From the NCBI GenBank assembly GCA_002373975.1, contig DFKZ01000039.1, positions 25,607 through 89,606 on the forward strand: 64,000 nucleotides of DNA, written 5' to 3'. Under the pieces are notes generated by a model, which ran no database searches, had not been told where the DNA came from, and worked only from the letters and a program-made list of their open reading frames with translations. The position numbers were made by a program, and so were the translations under genes. Numbering within the stretch: the first letter of the stretch is position 1; each line of letters begins with the position of its first letter. Below, piece after piece: positions 51,473 through 60,498 of the stretch. This DNA comes from Lachnospiraceae bacterium UBA3632 (GTDB lineage: Bacteria > Bacillota > Clostridia > Lachnospirales > Lachnospiraceae).

Positions 51473-53047
51473 TCACTTCGCGTAATCTACTACGCGGCTT
51501 TCGCGGATAACGTTAACCTTGATCTGTCCGGGATATTTCATTTCAGCTTCGATCTGCTTGGAAATATCATGCGCTAACAGCACCATATCGGTATCCGAAA
51601 TCTGCTCCGGCACGACCATAACTCGAATTTCGCGGCCCGCCTGAATGGCAAATGACTTCTCTACACCTTTGAAATTGTTGGAAATGTCTTCAAGCTGCTT
51701 TAAGCGGCTTGTATAAATCTCGAGAGTTTCTCTTCTTGCTCCCGGTCTTGCTGCGGATATGGTATCCGCTGCCTGTACGATGCATGCGATAAGTGACTGA
51801 GGCTCAACATCACCATGATGTGCTTCAACAGCGTTGATAATGGTAGCATTCTCCTTGAACTTGCGGCACAGTTCTGCACCGAGCTGTACATGGGAACCTT
51901 CCATTTCGTGGTCAACAGCCTTTCCTATATCGTGGAGAAGACCTGCGCGCTTTGCTGTTCTGACATCAAGTCCGAGCTCCGAAGCAAGGAGTCCGGAAAG
52001 ATGAGCCACTTCTATGGAATGCTTAAGCACATTCTGTCCATAGCTCGTACGATACTTCATACGGCCAAGAAGCTTTACAAGCTCTGCGTGGAGACCGTGC
52101 ACTCCGGTTTCCAGCACTGCAGCTTCGCCTGCATCCTTGATGGCCTGATCGACTTCTTTCTGAGCCTTCTCAACCATCTCCTCGATGCGTGCGGGATGGA
52201 TACGTCCATCAACGATCAGCTTCTCGAGTGCGATCCTTGCCACCTCTCGGCGAACGGGATCAAATGCGGAAAGTACGACTGCTTCGGGTGTATCGTCGAT
52301 AATAAGCTCGACTCCGGTCAGGGTTTCAAGGGTTCTGATGTTCCTGCCCTCACGACCTATGATCCTACCCTTCATTTCATCATTCGGAAGCTGAACAACG
52401 GAAATCGTTGTCTCCGAGACGTGATCCGCAGCACATCTCTGGATGGCGGTAACCACATATTCCTTGGCTTTCTTGTCCGCCTCTTCCTTTGCCCTGTTTT
52501 CCATTTCCTTGATCATCAGGGCTTCGTCATGTCTGACTTCATCTTCAACAATTTTAAGTAAGTACTCTTTTGCCTGTTCAGAGGTTAATCCTGAAATTCT
52601 TTCCAGTTCCTGCAGCCTTTGCTCATTCAGCTTGGAAATCTCTTCCTTCATCTTGGCAAGATTGTCTTCCCTGGCCGAAAGGCTCTGCTCACGACGCTCA
52701 AGTGCGTCAGTCTTCTTGTCTATCGCTTCCTCTTTCTGCTGAATCCTGTGTTCACTCTTGGAAACCTCTGCGCGACGTTCTTTTACTTCGCGGTCAGTCT
52801 CATTCTTAATGCGGATCGATTCCTCTTTCGCTTTAAGAGCGGCTTCCCTCTTCTCGGACTCTGCAGTCTTTAATGCTTCATCAATGATCTCTCTGGCTTT
52901 GTCTTCAGCCGAACCGATTGTTCTCGATGCGGACTTTTTAAGGTAACTGGATGTAATAAGCACTGCAATAACAGCAGTAATTATTATAGCGCCAACGAGG
53001 ATCCCGATGAATGCAACCAAAGGAATTGACATTGGTGGCATTGGCAT
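51473..53047 (-). CDS. rny: ribonuclease Y
   Basis: RNase Y is the main mRNA-decay endonuclease in Firmicutes. The 524-residue protein has a membrane segment at about 12-33, a long coiled-coil (35-180), a KH domain (GRIIGREGRNIR), and an HD domain (LLHDIGKAVDHE). All family features are intact. It is downstream of recX on the minus strand and ends at a strong terminator. Confidence 0.97.
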   Translation of the reverse strand: MPMPPMSIPLVAFIGILVGAIIITAVIAVLITSSYLKKSASRTIGSAEDKAREIIDEALKTAESEKREAALKAKEESIRIKNETDREVKERRAEVSKSEHRIQQKEEAIDKKTDALERREQSLSAREDNLAKMKEEISKLNEQRLQELERISGLTSEQAKEYLLKIVEDEVRHDEALMIKEMENRAKEEADKKAKEYVVTAIQRCAADHVSETTISVVQLPNDEMKGRIIGREGRNIRTLETLTGVELIIDDTPEAVVLSAFDPVRREVARIALEKLIVDGRIHPARIEEMVEKAQKEVDQAIKDAGEAAVLETGVHGLHAELVKLLGRMKYRTSYGQNVLKHSIEVAHLSGLLASELGLDVRTAKRAGLLHDIGKAVDHEMEGSHVQLGAELCRKFKENATIINAVEAHHGDVEPQSLIACIVQAADTISAARPGARRETLEIYTSRLKQLEDISNNFKGVEKSFAIQAGREIRVMVVPEQISDTDMVLLAHDISKQIEAEMKYPGQIKVNVIRESRVVDYAK

Positions 53048-53157
53048 TACAGGAGCACCTCCTTATTAAGTTTTCATAGTACAACAGATTTATATTACTT
53101 TTTTTTGTGAATAATGTCAAGGGATAATAGTTATGTAAAGTATCATCACATTGTACT

Positions 53158-53784
53158 TCAGAATTCTTCCATCCTTCCGCCAAGCACTTTTCTGACTGCA
53201 TCTGAGCCGTATCCCTTCCGAATGAGATAAGCATATTGCTTATTCCATTCTTTTGGATCCGTCTTAGCCTCTGCAGAATAACCTCTTTTATCAAGCAGTT
53301 TCTTTATCTGTTCTTCTTCATTACAACCAAAGCCTTCATCCGCACACAAATCAAATGCCGCTTTGATATCTTCACCGGATATTCCTTTTCTGATAAGATC
53401 CTGTTTTATTCTGTTTTTGCTCTTATCCGAAATATGTATTCTTATATACTCCTCGGCAAGCCGCCGATCGTTTATATAATTATAGGAAGAGACGTAATCT
53501 ACCGCCTCGTCAATGATATAGGGAGGATATTCTCCGTCTCTAAGCTTGTCCCGCAGCTGCTTTTCGGAATATTGCCTGCTCTTAAGCAGATTCATCGCTC
53601 TGAGTTTAGCTCTTTTGGGGAGTATAACGCATGTTATTTCATCGTATTCTTCCGCTGTTATCTCCTCTCCGTCTTTGATACGGAACTTTCGGAGTTCGCT
53701 TTTATAGAGCACAAAGGCAAACTCTTCATCTATATATACTCTGCTTCTCTTTTTATCGAGTTCTCTGATCTCAGTTACTTGCAT
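53158..53784 (-). CDS. recX: regulatory protein RecX
   Basis: RecX modulates RecA filaments. The protein has the three-helix repeats and family motifs ALNLLKSRQYSEKQLRDKL-like, YVSSYNYINDRRLAEEYI and RIKQDLIRKGI. The start at 53784 is tentative: a GTGGG lies 7 bases upstream, and an ATG six bases earlier is too close to it. Upstream in-frame residues overlap the recA-recX hairpin. recA lies upstream. Confidence 0.85.
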   Translation of the reverse strand: MQVTEIRELDKKRSRVYIDEEFAFVLYKSELRKFRIKDGEEITAEEYDEITCVILPKRAKLRAMNLLKSRQYSEKQLRDKLRDGEYPPYIIDEAVDYVSSYNYINDRRLAEEYIRIHISDKSKNRIKQDLIRKGISGEDIKAAFDLCADEGFGCNEEEQIKKLLDKRGYSAEAKTDPKEWNKQYAYLIRKGYGSDAVRKVLGGRMEEF

Positions 53785-53815
53785 TCTCATTCCCACTTTC
53801 GGCGGCAAACACAAA

Positions 53816-53858
53816 ACCTGCCTCAAACGTGCCCGGTAAGGCATGATCGAAGGCAGGT
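53816..53858 (-). terminator. recA-recX intergenic hairpin (probable attenuating terminator)
   Basis: Minus strand: stem ACCTGCCT / AGGCAGGT (8 bp), followed by TTTTG. A separate hairpin TTACCG/CGGTAA (53866-53884) precedes it. The short T-run suggests partial termination between recA and recX. Confidence 0.55.
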
Positions 53859-53940
53859 CCTGCATTTACCGTTTTGATCGGTAACCTTTTTATCTTATGT
53901 TTTTAAGCTTTTTCACCGGCTTTTCTGCACCTTTTTCGGG

Positions 53941-55029
53941 TCAGTCGGAGGATTTGGCAGTTTTTCCCTTTCCGGCAGACTTTGCCGCGCCGTCATCAGC
54001 CGCATCACTTGCCTTGGAATCTCCGTCAGCAGCTCCGTTTAATCCGTAATGGTCACGTACCTTCTTTTCAATTTCTGCCATTATTGCAGGATTATCCTTA
54101 AGATACTGCTTTGCATTTTCCCTGCCCTGGCCTATCTTCTCTCCGTTATATGCATACCAGGCACCTGACTTAACCACTATATCCGCATCTGACGCTTTGT
54201 CAAGAATGTCTCCGGCCACAGAGATTCCTTCGCCGAACATGATATCAAATTCTGCCTCCTTGAAAGGCGGCGCAACTTTATTCTTTACTACTTTGACACG
54301 GGTACGGTTTCCGATTACGTCTCCGCCCTGTTTGATGGACTCTATCCTGCGGACATCAAGTCTCACCGATGAATAGAATTTGAGAGCACGACCGCCCGTC
54401 GTCGTCTCCGGATTACCAAACATTACTCCCACCTTCTCACGGAGCTGGTTGATAAATACAACTACACAATTGGATTTACTGATAACTGCAGTGAGCTTTC
54501 TTAATGCCTGGCTCATAAGCCTTGCCTGAAGACCCACATGCGAATCACCCATATCCCCGTCGATCTCCGCCTTGGGAACAAGAGCCGCAACCGAGTCAAC
54601 TACTACTATATCGATAGCTCCGGAACGAACCATCGTCTCGGCTATCTCAAGGGCCTGCTCACCGTTATCCGGCTGGGAAATATAGAGGTTATCAATATCC
54701 ACGCCGATATTCTTTGCATAAACCGGATCAAGAGCGTGCTCTGCATCTATAAATCCTGCTATTCCGCCGCGCTTCTGGACTTCTGAGATCATATGAAGAG
54801 TGACGGTAGTCTTACCGCTGGATTCGGGTCCGTATATCTCAACAATCCTTCCCTTTGGAATTCCACCCAGGCCAAGTGCTATATCAAGGCTGATCGACCC
54901 GGTGGGTATGGTTTCAACATTCATCTGAGCCGCGGGATCACCCAGGCGCATAACGGCTCCTTTTCCATATTGTTTCTCAAGCTGGCTCAAGGCAGCTTCA
55001 AGTGCTTTTTTCTTATCTTCGTTTTCCAT
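53941..55029 (-). CDS. recA: recombinase A
   Basis: RecA forms filaments on single-stranded DNA for recombination and the SOS response. The 362-residue protein is complete: Walker A GPESSGKTT (67-75), Walker B region IDIVVVDSVAALVPKAEIDG, the L2-associated FINQLREKVGVMFGNPETTTGG, and a Lys/Ala-rich C-terminal tail. LexA-type boxes lie in its promoter. recX follows. Confidence 0.98.
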   Translation of the reverse strand: MENEDKKKALEAALSQLEKQYGKGAVMRLGDPAAQMNVETIPTGSISLDIALGLGGIPKGRIVEIYGPESSGKTTVTLHMISEVQKRGGIAGFIDAEHALDPVYAKNIGVDIDNLYISQPDNGEQALEIAETMVRSGAIDIVVVDSVAALVPKAEIDGDMGDSHVGLQARLMSQALRKLTAVISKSNCVVVFINQLREKVGVMFGNPETTTGGRALKFYSSVRLDVRRIESIKQGGDVIGNRTRVKVVKNKVAPPFKEAEFDIMFGEGISVAGDILDKASDADIVVKSGAWYAYNGEKIGQGRENAKQYLKDNPAIMAEIEKKVRDHYGLNGAADGDSKASDAADDGAAKSAGKGKTAKSSD

Positions 55030-55046
55030 TTTGATTCCTTTCTTCG

Positions 55047-55101
55047 GGAACGGATGTTCGGTTTACTGTATAAGGATAAAACATCCGTTCGATTTTGTCA
55101 A
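55047..55101 (-). promoter_or_regulatory. recA promoter with two LexA-type boxes
   Basis: Minus strand: TTGACA (55096-55101) and TATCCT (55073-55078) are 17 bases apart. Two matches to the Firmicutes LexA box CGAAC-N4-GTTCG overlap it: 55047-55060 (9 of 10 defined positions) and 55078-55091 (8 of 10), the latter between -35 and -10. No lexA gene is in the window. Confidence 0.75.
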
Positions 55102-55140
55102 CAACTTTTTTAGCTAATCCGATATTCGGAAAATAACATA

Positions 55141-55166
55141 AAAGGACCTGCCAAGGCAAGTCCTTA
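55141..55166 (-). terminator. terminator between cinA and recA
   Basis: Minus strand: AAGGACTTGCC with GGCAGGTCCTT (11 bp, one wobble), two-base loop, then TTTTATG. It ends cinA ahead of the recA promoter. Confidence 0.65.
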
Positions 55167-55274
55167 AATCAGATTTAACAGAAATTTAATATAGTCCGCA
55201 AATGTCCATTTTTCAAGCATTTGCGTCCAACTGCGGACATCTGTTGTACGCCGGGATATCTACTGTTATTTTAT

Positions 55275-56546
55275 CTAATTATCCTCATCGGTTCCAAAGG
55301 TTATACGGCTGTAGTATTCGAGTACATTGTTTCTGACAAACGAGAGTGCTGCCGCAGTTGCGGATTCGCGGATCTTGTTTCTGTTTCCTGAAAATCTTGC
55401 TTCCGTAACCGAAACTCTTCCCTTAATGCAGCATCCGATATATACCAGACCCACAGGTTTGTCCTCCGAAGCATCCGGTCCCGCATTTCCGGTCACGCTC
55501 ACGCAAACATCGGCTTTTGTTACTCCCGCGAGCCCCTTTGCCATATCGCGTGCCGCTTCTGCACTGATCGCCCCATATTTATCTATAACGGATTTTCTTA
55601 CACCCAGAAGCTTTCTTTTGGATTTGTTTGAATAGGTAATGAATCCGCTTTTATAAACATCCGAAACCCCCGGAACGTTTATAAGCCTTGAGCTGAGCAT
55701 TCCCCCGGTGCAGCTTTCCGCGCATGAGACCGTAAGTTTATTTGCAAGAAGAAGATCCACCACTGATTGTTCCAGAGTTTCGCTCTCATCGGTAGTGTAA
55801 ATATAGTTTCCGAAACGGTCTTTTAATTCCTGAATTATAGGTTTGACAAGCTTCCTTGCTGCCTTTTTATCCTCTCCCGATGCAGTTACGCGGATATGCA
55901 CCTCACCTATCTTTGCATAGGTGGCAATGGTGGGGTTAGACTGGGCATCGATAAGATCTGCTATCATAGTCTCGACTTTACTTTCGCCTATCCCGCATAT
56001 CTTAACGGTTTTGGATAAAATAACACCGGGTGTCAATTCTTTGAGATACGGAAAAATGTCATTTTCAAACATCGGAATAAGCTCTGAAGGCGGTCCCGGA
56101 AGGAGAATGAGCCTTGCATCTTTTTCTTCCATGATTATGCCCGGAGCAGTTCCGTTGGGATTGAATATTGCCCTTCCGCCCTCCGGAACAAGCGCCTGCT
56201 TCCAGTTGTTCTCTGTCGGCTGTGTGCCTTTTTTCGCAAAGTACTGCTCAATGTGGAGGCGGCTCTCCTCATCCATGATCAGCTTCCTGCCATAGGATTT
56301 GGCTGCCGTTTCTTTTGTTAGGTCATCCTCGGTAGGTCCAAGACCTCCGCAGAGTATGATAATATCAGAGCGCTTTCTGGCTGTCTTTATAGATTCAAGA
56401 AGCCTTTCCTCGTTATCTCCCACTACGGACTGATAATAGCAGGAAAGACCGGCCTCAGATATTTTTTCAGCCATATAAGCAGCATTCGTATTCACGATAT
56501 TTCCAAGCAAAATCTCTGTTCCGACACAGATAATCTCTACATTCAT
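55275..56546 (-). CDS. cinA: competence/damage-inducible protein CinA
   Basis: CinA has an N-terminal molybdopterin-binding-like (ADP-ribose pyrophosphatase) domain with GTEILLGNIVNTNAAY and LCGGLGPTEDDLTKE, and a C-terminal CinA domain, NMN deamidase type (SCAESCTGGMLSSRL). It repairs pyridine nucleotides and is often regulated with competence. The ATG at 56546 has GGGAG upstream. The chain pgsA-cinA-recA is the standard order. Confidence 0.93.
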   Translation of the reverse strand: MNVEIICVGTEILLGNIVNTNAAYMAEKISEAGLSCYYQSVVGDNEERLLESIKTARKRSDIIILCGGLGPTEDDLTKETAAKSYGRKLIMDEESRLHIEQYFAKKGTQPTENNWKQALVPEGGRAIFNPNGTAPGIIMEEKDARLILLPGPPSELIPMFENDIFPYLKELTPGVILSKTVKICGIGESKVETMIADLIDAQSNPTIATYAKIGEVHIRVTASGEDKKAARKLVKPIIQELKDRFGNYIYTTDESETLEQSVVDLLLANKLTVSCAESCTGGMLSSRLINVPGVSDVYKSGFITYSNKSKRKLLGVRKSVIDKYGAISAEAARDMAKGLAGVTKADVCVSVTGNAGPDASEDKPVGLVYIGCCIKGRVSVTEARFSGNRNKIRESATAAALSFVRNNVLEYYSRITFGTDEDN

Positions 56547-56599
56547 CTTAATACTCCCGATATACTTGACCCGATAGCGCACATGAGCAGCGATAACAC

Positions 56600-57232
56600 C
56601 TATTCAAGAATGACCTTTCGATTCTTTACAACATAATCAATAAGAGAAACAATTGTTAAAGCAAGAGCTATATACATAACGACCGTTGTTATTATTCCGT
56701 AAAAAGGGATGTATGGGCTAAGATCAACTATCGCCATGATAACAAGTGTCATTTGAAAGGTTGTTTTCCACTTGCCGAAATAACTGGCGGCTATAACTAT
56801 TCCCGCATCGGAGGCCACCAGCCTGAACCCGCTGATTATGAACTCCCTGGCTATGATCACTATTACAACCCATGCCGGAATCCTGCTCATAGATACAAGG
56901 CAAATAAGACCGGCACTGACCAGCATCTTGTCCGCAAGAGGGTCCATGAATTTACCGAAATTCGTTACCAGCTGGTACTTTCTCGCTATCTTTCCGTCAA
57001 GCAGATCCGTGATCGATGCGACCAAAAAGATAACATCTGCTACTATACAAGGAATAAAGTCATCTTCGCCAAACCAGCCGCTTTCAGCTCCTAACAGGGC
57101 TATCACAAAGGGAATTATCAATAACACCCGAAATGTAGTCATTATATTCGGCACATTCCATATTTTGACCTTTTTTGTCCCGTTTTGTCCGCTGTCAACA
57201 GCATTCTTTTCTTCTTTTACAGTTTCACTCAT
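56600..57232 (-). CDS. pgsA: CDP-diacylglycerol-glycerol-3-phosphate 3-phosphatidyltransferase
   Basis: PgsA makes phosphatidylglycerol phosphate. The CDP-alcohol phosphotransferase motif is intact: ITDLLDGKIARKYQLVTNFGKFMDPLADK (split across membrane). About four segments are seen in 210 residues. The N-terminal 20 residues form a charged extension. It overlaps rimO by 8 bases. Confidence 0.94.
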   Translation of the reverse strand: MSETVKEEKNAVDSGQNGTKKVKIWNVPNIMTTFRVLLIIPFVIALLGAESGWFGEDDFIPCIVADVIFLVASITDLLDGKIARKYQLVTNFGKFMDPLADKMLVSAGLICLVSMSRIPAWVVIVIIAREFIISGFRLVASDAGIVIAASYFGKWKTTFQMTLVIMAIVDLSPYIPFYGIITTVVMYIALALTIVSLIDYVVKNRKVILE

Positions 57233-58553
57233 TACAGAGTTCTCCTACAAGATCATAATCATTTGATCCGGTTACCTTTACTTTTACAAAGTCACCGGTC
57301 ATAAGGTTTGCCCCGGTATTAAGAAACAGATAACCGTCCACCGAAGGGGCATCGCGATAAGTCCGCGTTACATATGTATCTTCGTCCGCAACCTTTCCTT
57401 CTACCATGACTTCCAGAACGGTTCCGATCATTTCTTCGTTCTTGTCAAAGCAGACTGCCTGCTGGAGTTCCATCAGCTCGTCGCGGCGCGAGTTCTTTAT
57501 TTCGTCCGGAATCTGATCTTCCATTTCAGCGGCCGCGGTATCTTCTTCCTGCGAGTATGGGAACACTCCCAGTCTGTCGAATTCAGTTTCGTTTACGAAC
57601 CGGTACAGATCTTCAAAATCCTCCTGGGTTTCTCCCGGGAACCCGGAAATAAGAGTTGTTCTTAAAGCTATTCCGGGGATTCTCTCTCTGATACGCGCTA
57701 TTCTTTCACGGAGTTCTTCCTGATTCGTCCTTCTGCCCATCTTCCTGAGAATGGCATCTGATGCGTGTTGTATCGGAATATCAAGATAGTTGCACACTTT
57801 CTCCTCTGAGGCTATCGTATCTATAAGTTCATCGGTGATCTCCTCAGGATAGCAGTAGAGGATCCTGATCCACCTGAGTCCCTCAACTTTGCAAAGCTGC
57901 CTGAGCAGATCCGGGAGCATCTTTTTCCCGTATAGATCCGTTCCGTAAAGAGTGGTCTCCTGTGCGACAAGTATAAGTTCCTTCACTCCTTTGCCGGCCA
58001 GGTCCCGGGCTTCTTCCAGCAGCTCCTCCATCGGAACCGAAACGTATCTCCCTCTGACCTTGGGTATGATACAGTATGTGCAATTCTTATTGCAGCCCTC
58101 CGCAATTTTGAGATAGGCGAAGTGGCCGCCGGTCGTAACTATACGGCGCTTCATCCCGGCATTGATCTTCCCTGTTTCTCTGAAATAGTCCCTCGGGGTT
58201 TGCCTGAGTGCTTCGTCCAGAGCATCCTTTATATCCACGGTCGAAGCTATGCCCACCAGAGCATCCACTTCCGGAATTTCCTTTCGGATCTCGTCTTTAT
58301 ACCTCTGAGCCAGACATCCCGTTGCGATCAGTGCCTTGATTTTGCCTTCCTTCCTCAATTCAGCCATTTCCAAAAGAGTATTGATGCTCTCCTGCTTGGC
58401 GTCGGAAATAAAACAACAGGTGTTAACTATTACTGCCTCGGCTTCGTCTTCATCATCGGTGAACTCATATCCCGACTCCGACAGAAGTCCCATCATTTTT
58501 TCGGTATCGACAAGATTTTTATCACAACCCAAAGATATAAAAAGAATCTTCAT
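57225..58553 (-). CDS. rimO: ribosomal protein S12 methylthiotransferase
   Basis: RimO puts a methylthio group on a S12 aspartate. It has a UPF0004 N-terminal domain (cysteines 10, 46, 80), a radical SAM motif (C154, C158, C161 in CNKNCTYC), and a C-terminal TRAM domain. Length 442 is usual. The 8-base overlap with pgsA suggests coupling. Confidence 0.95.
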   Translation of the reverse strand: MKILFISLGCDKNLVDTEKMMGLLSESGYEFTDDEDEAEAVIVNTCCFISDAKQESINTLLEMAELRKEGKIKALIATGCLAQRYKDEIRKEIPEVDALVGIASTVDIKDALDEALRQTPRDYFRETGKINAGMKRRIVTTGGHFAYLKIAEGCNKNCTYCIIPKVRGRYVSVPMEELLEEARDLAGKGVKELILVAQETTLYGTDLYGKKMLPDLLRQLCKVEGLRWIRILYCYPEEITDELIDTIASEEKVCNYLDIPIQHASDAILRKMGRRTNQEELRERIARIRERIPGIALRTTLISGFPGETQEDFEDLYRFVNETEFDRLGVFPYSQEEDTAAAEMEDQIPDEIKNSRRDELMELQQAVCFDKNEEMIGTVLEVMVEGKVADEDTYVTRTYRDAPSVDGYLFLNTGANLMTGDFVKVKVTGSNDYDLVGELCNE

Positions 58554-58574
58554 ATATTTCCTTATTTACAGCAA

Positions 58575-58618
58575 AAAACCGAAACCGCAAAGCATAATCT
58601 GCTCCCTGTTCCGGTTTT
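58575..58618 (-). terminator. possible terminator after rpoZ
   Basis: Minus strand: AAAACCG ... CGGTTTT pair around a 30-base interior, followed by a T-run (TTTTTTG). It may partly separate rpoZ from rimO. Confidence 0.45.
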
Positions 58619-58626
58619 ATCCCATA

Positions 58627-58863
58627 TTATTCCTCTGTATTGGGAAGGATCCTAACCTTGCCCTCATTGATCTCATCAATAGCAATTGAAAGAGGCTTTT
58701 CATCTTCCGAACCCGCAAGAGCTTCGTCTCCGCTCACAATCTGTCTTGCTCTCTTTGCCGAAGCCATTACGATTGAATAACGGCTGGTAACAATAGGTGC
58801 TTCATCCTCAGCAACGTCCTTATTTACGACATTCATTAAATCTGCATAAGACGGGTGTAACAT
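58627..58863 (-). CDS. rpoZ: RNA polymerase omega subunit
   Basis: The 78-residue protein fits the small omega subunit that stabilises RNA polymerase: RYSIVMASAKRARQIVSG and KPLSIAIDEINEGKV are typical. Position between gmk and rimO is canonical. AAGGAG precedes the ATG. Confidence 0.9.
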   Translation of the reverse strand: MLHPSYADLMNVVNKDVAEDEAPIVTSRYSIVMASAKRARQIVSGDEALAGSEDEKPLSIAIDEINEGKVRILPNTEE

Positions 58864-58944
58864 TTTTTCATACTCCTTTATAATCTCTTCTTATTAATAT
58901 GTTATTAATATGGTGCAAACGTAATATCAATATAGTATTACAGT

Positions 58945-59568
58945 TTAGCGGTAAACATCAAGCTGTTTTTTCATATCTTCAATGAAATCCTGCATCCTGA
59001 CAGGCTGCTTTCTGGATGTTTCGATGATGCCGTGAACCTCATCGACGCATTTTTCCAGATCATCATTGATAACGATAAAATCGTAGGTATCCATACCCAC
59101 CGATTCCTCGTGAGCTCTGGCAAGTCTTCCCCTGATGGCCTCTTCTGTCTCTGTTCCTCTTGAGCGAAGCCGTCTTTCGAGCTCTTCGGCACTGGGCGGT
59201 GTCACAAATATCAGCAGGCTCTCCGGAAATGCCTTTTTAATGTTGGTTGCGCCCTGAATCTCTATTTCCAGTATGACGTTTCTGCCTTCGCTCAGCTTCT
59301 TTTCAACAAAAGCGCGGGGGGTTCCATAGTAATTACCACAGTACTGAGCATACTCCAAAAGCCCGTTTTCCGCTATGGTCTTTTCAAATTCCTCTCTGGA
59401 TACAAAGAAATAGTTGACTCCTTCGACATCTCCCGGGCGCGGTGCTCTCGATGTCATCGAGATGGAAAGCGCATATTCATCGTATTTTTCTATCAGCCGG
59501 TTTACTATGGTCCCTTTCCCGGCACCCGAGAAACCGGAAATAACAAGCAAAATGCCTTTTTTTGCCAT
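58945..59568 (-). CDS. gmk: guanylate kinase
   Basis: Gmk phosphorylates GMP. The 207-residue protein has the P-loop SGFSGAGKGT (11-20), SRAPRPGDVEGVNYFFVSR, and the GEI-like ILEIEIQGA region. GGAGG is upstream. It is in the yicC-gmk-rpoZ order. Confidence 0.96.
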   Translation of the reverse strand: MAKKGILLVISGFSGAGKGTIVNRLIEKYDEYALSISMTSRAPRPGDVEGVNYFFVSREEFEKTIAENGLLEYAQYCGNYYGTPRAFVEKKLSEGRNVILEIEIQGATNIKKAFPESLLIFVTPPSAEELERRLRSRGTETEEAIRGRLARAHEESVGMDTYDFIVINDDLEKCVDEVHGIIETSRKQPVRMQDFIEDMKKQLDVYR

Positions 59569-59619
59569 TTTTTACCTCCGACATGGTAACTGATATCAGC
59601 CCAATGCTACGCTTGCGCC

Positions 59620-60498
59620 CTATTCAACATTCTGAATCTGTTCTCTGACCTTTTCTATCTCAGTCTTAAGTTCGATTCCGCAATTAGCTATCTCAAGATC
59701 TGTAGACTTCGAAAGGATCGTATTGGCCTCCCGGTTTAATTCCTGGGCCAGAAAATCCAGCTTACGGCCGATACTGTCACCTTCGAGAAGCTCTTTTTTG
59801 ACTGCTTCTATGTGGCTCTTTAGCCTGACGATCTCTTCGTCAACACAGATCTTGTCCGCAAAGATCGTAACTTCTGTAAGAAGTCTGCCTTCGTCAACGC
59901 TTGTATCTCCAAGGATCTCTCTTACGCGAGAGTCTATCTTTCCGCGGTATTCTTCTATGATCTTCGGCGATCTTTCCTCTATGAATTCTACTAATCCAAG
60001 CATCTTATCGAGTTTTTCTATAAGATCGGACTTCAGCCTTTCACCTTCGGCTGTCCTGGTCTTAACAAACACCTCGCATGCTTCATCGATGGCAGTCTTG
60101 AGATCTTTCCACAGTTCGTCTTCATCGATCTCACTCTCCTCCATTTCAAATACATCCGGATATTTGGAGAGAGTGGATACCCTTATATCATCTTCGAGGC
60201 CGAAGTCCGCAGCCATTTCTCTCAGATACTTTAGATATTCTGCGGCAAGTTCCTTATTATATCTGACCGTCTGGGTTGTCTCTCCCAGATTCTCATAGGA
60301 GATGAAAACATCAACCTTACCTCTCGATATATAGTTTTTCAGCTCCTGCCTGATAGCCGCATCAAAGAAATTTAGGGCCTTGGGCATTCTTATGTTTACA
60401 TCCAGATATCTGTGATTTACACTCTTAAGCTCTACGGTAAACTTCCTGTCATGAACCGTGATCTCGCTTCTTCCGAAGCCGGTCATACTCTTTATCAT
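59620..60498 (-). CDS. yicC: YicC family endoribonuclease
   Basis: The 292-residue protein starts MIKSMTGFGRSE, the usual family start, and has KSVNHRYLDVNIRMP and GRKLDFLAQELNREANTILSKS. YicC/YloC cuts RNA and affects small-RNA stability in studied bacteria. The ATG overlaps the glgA stop by 4 bases. Confidence 0.92.
   Translation of the reverse strand: MIKSMTGFGRSEITVHDRKFTVELKSVNHRYLDVNIRMPKALNFFDAAIRQELKNYISRGKVDVFISYENLGETTQTVRYNKELAAEYLKYLREMAADFGLEDDIRVSTLSKYPDVFEMEESEIDEDELWKDLKTAIDEACEVFVKTRTAEGERLKSDLIEKLDKMLGLVEFIEERSPKIIEEYRGKIDSRVREILGDTSVDEGRLLTEVTIFADKICVDEEIVRLKSHIEAVKKELLEGDSIGRKLDFLAQELNREANTILSKSTDLEIANCGIELKTEIEKVREQIQNVE

Noticed and set aside
53785..53865. Longer RecX N-terminus
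   Set aside because: The extra codons overlap the recA-recX hairpin and are not family-like.
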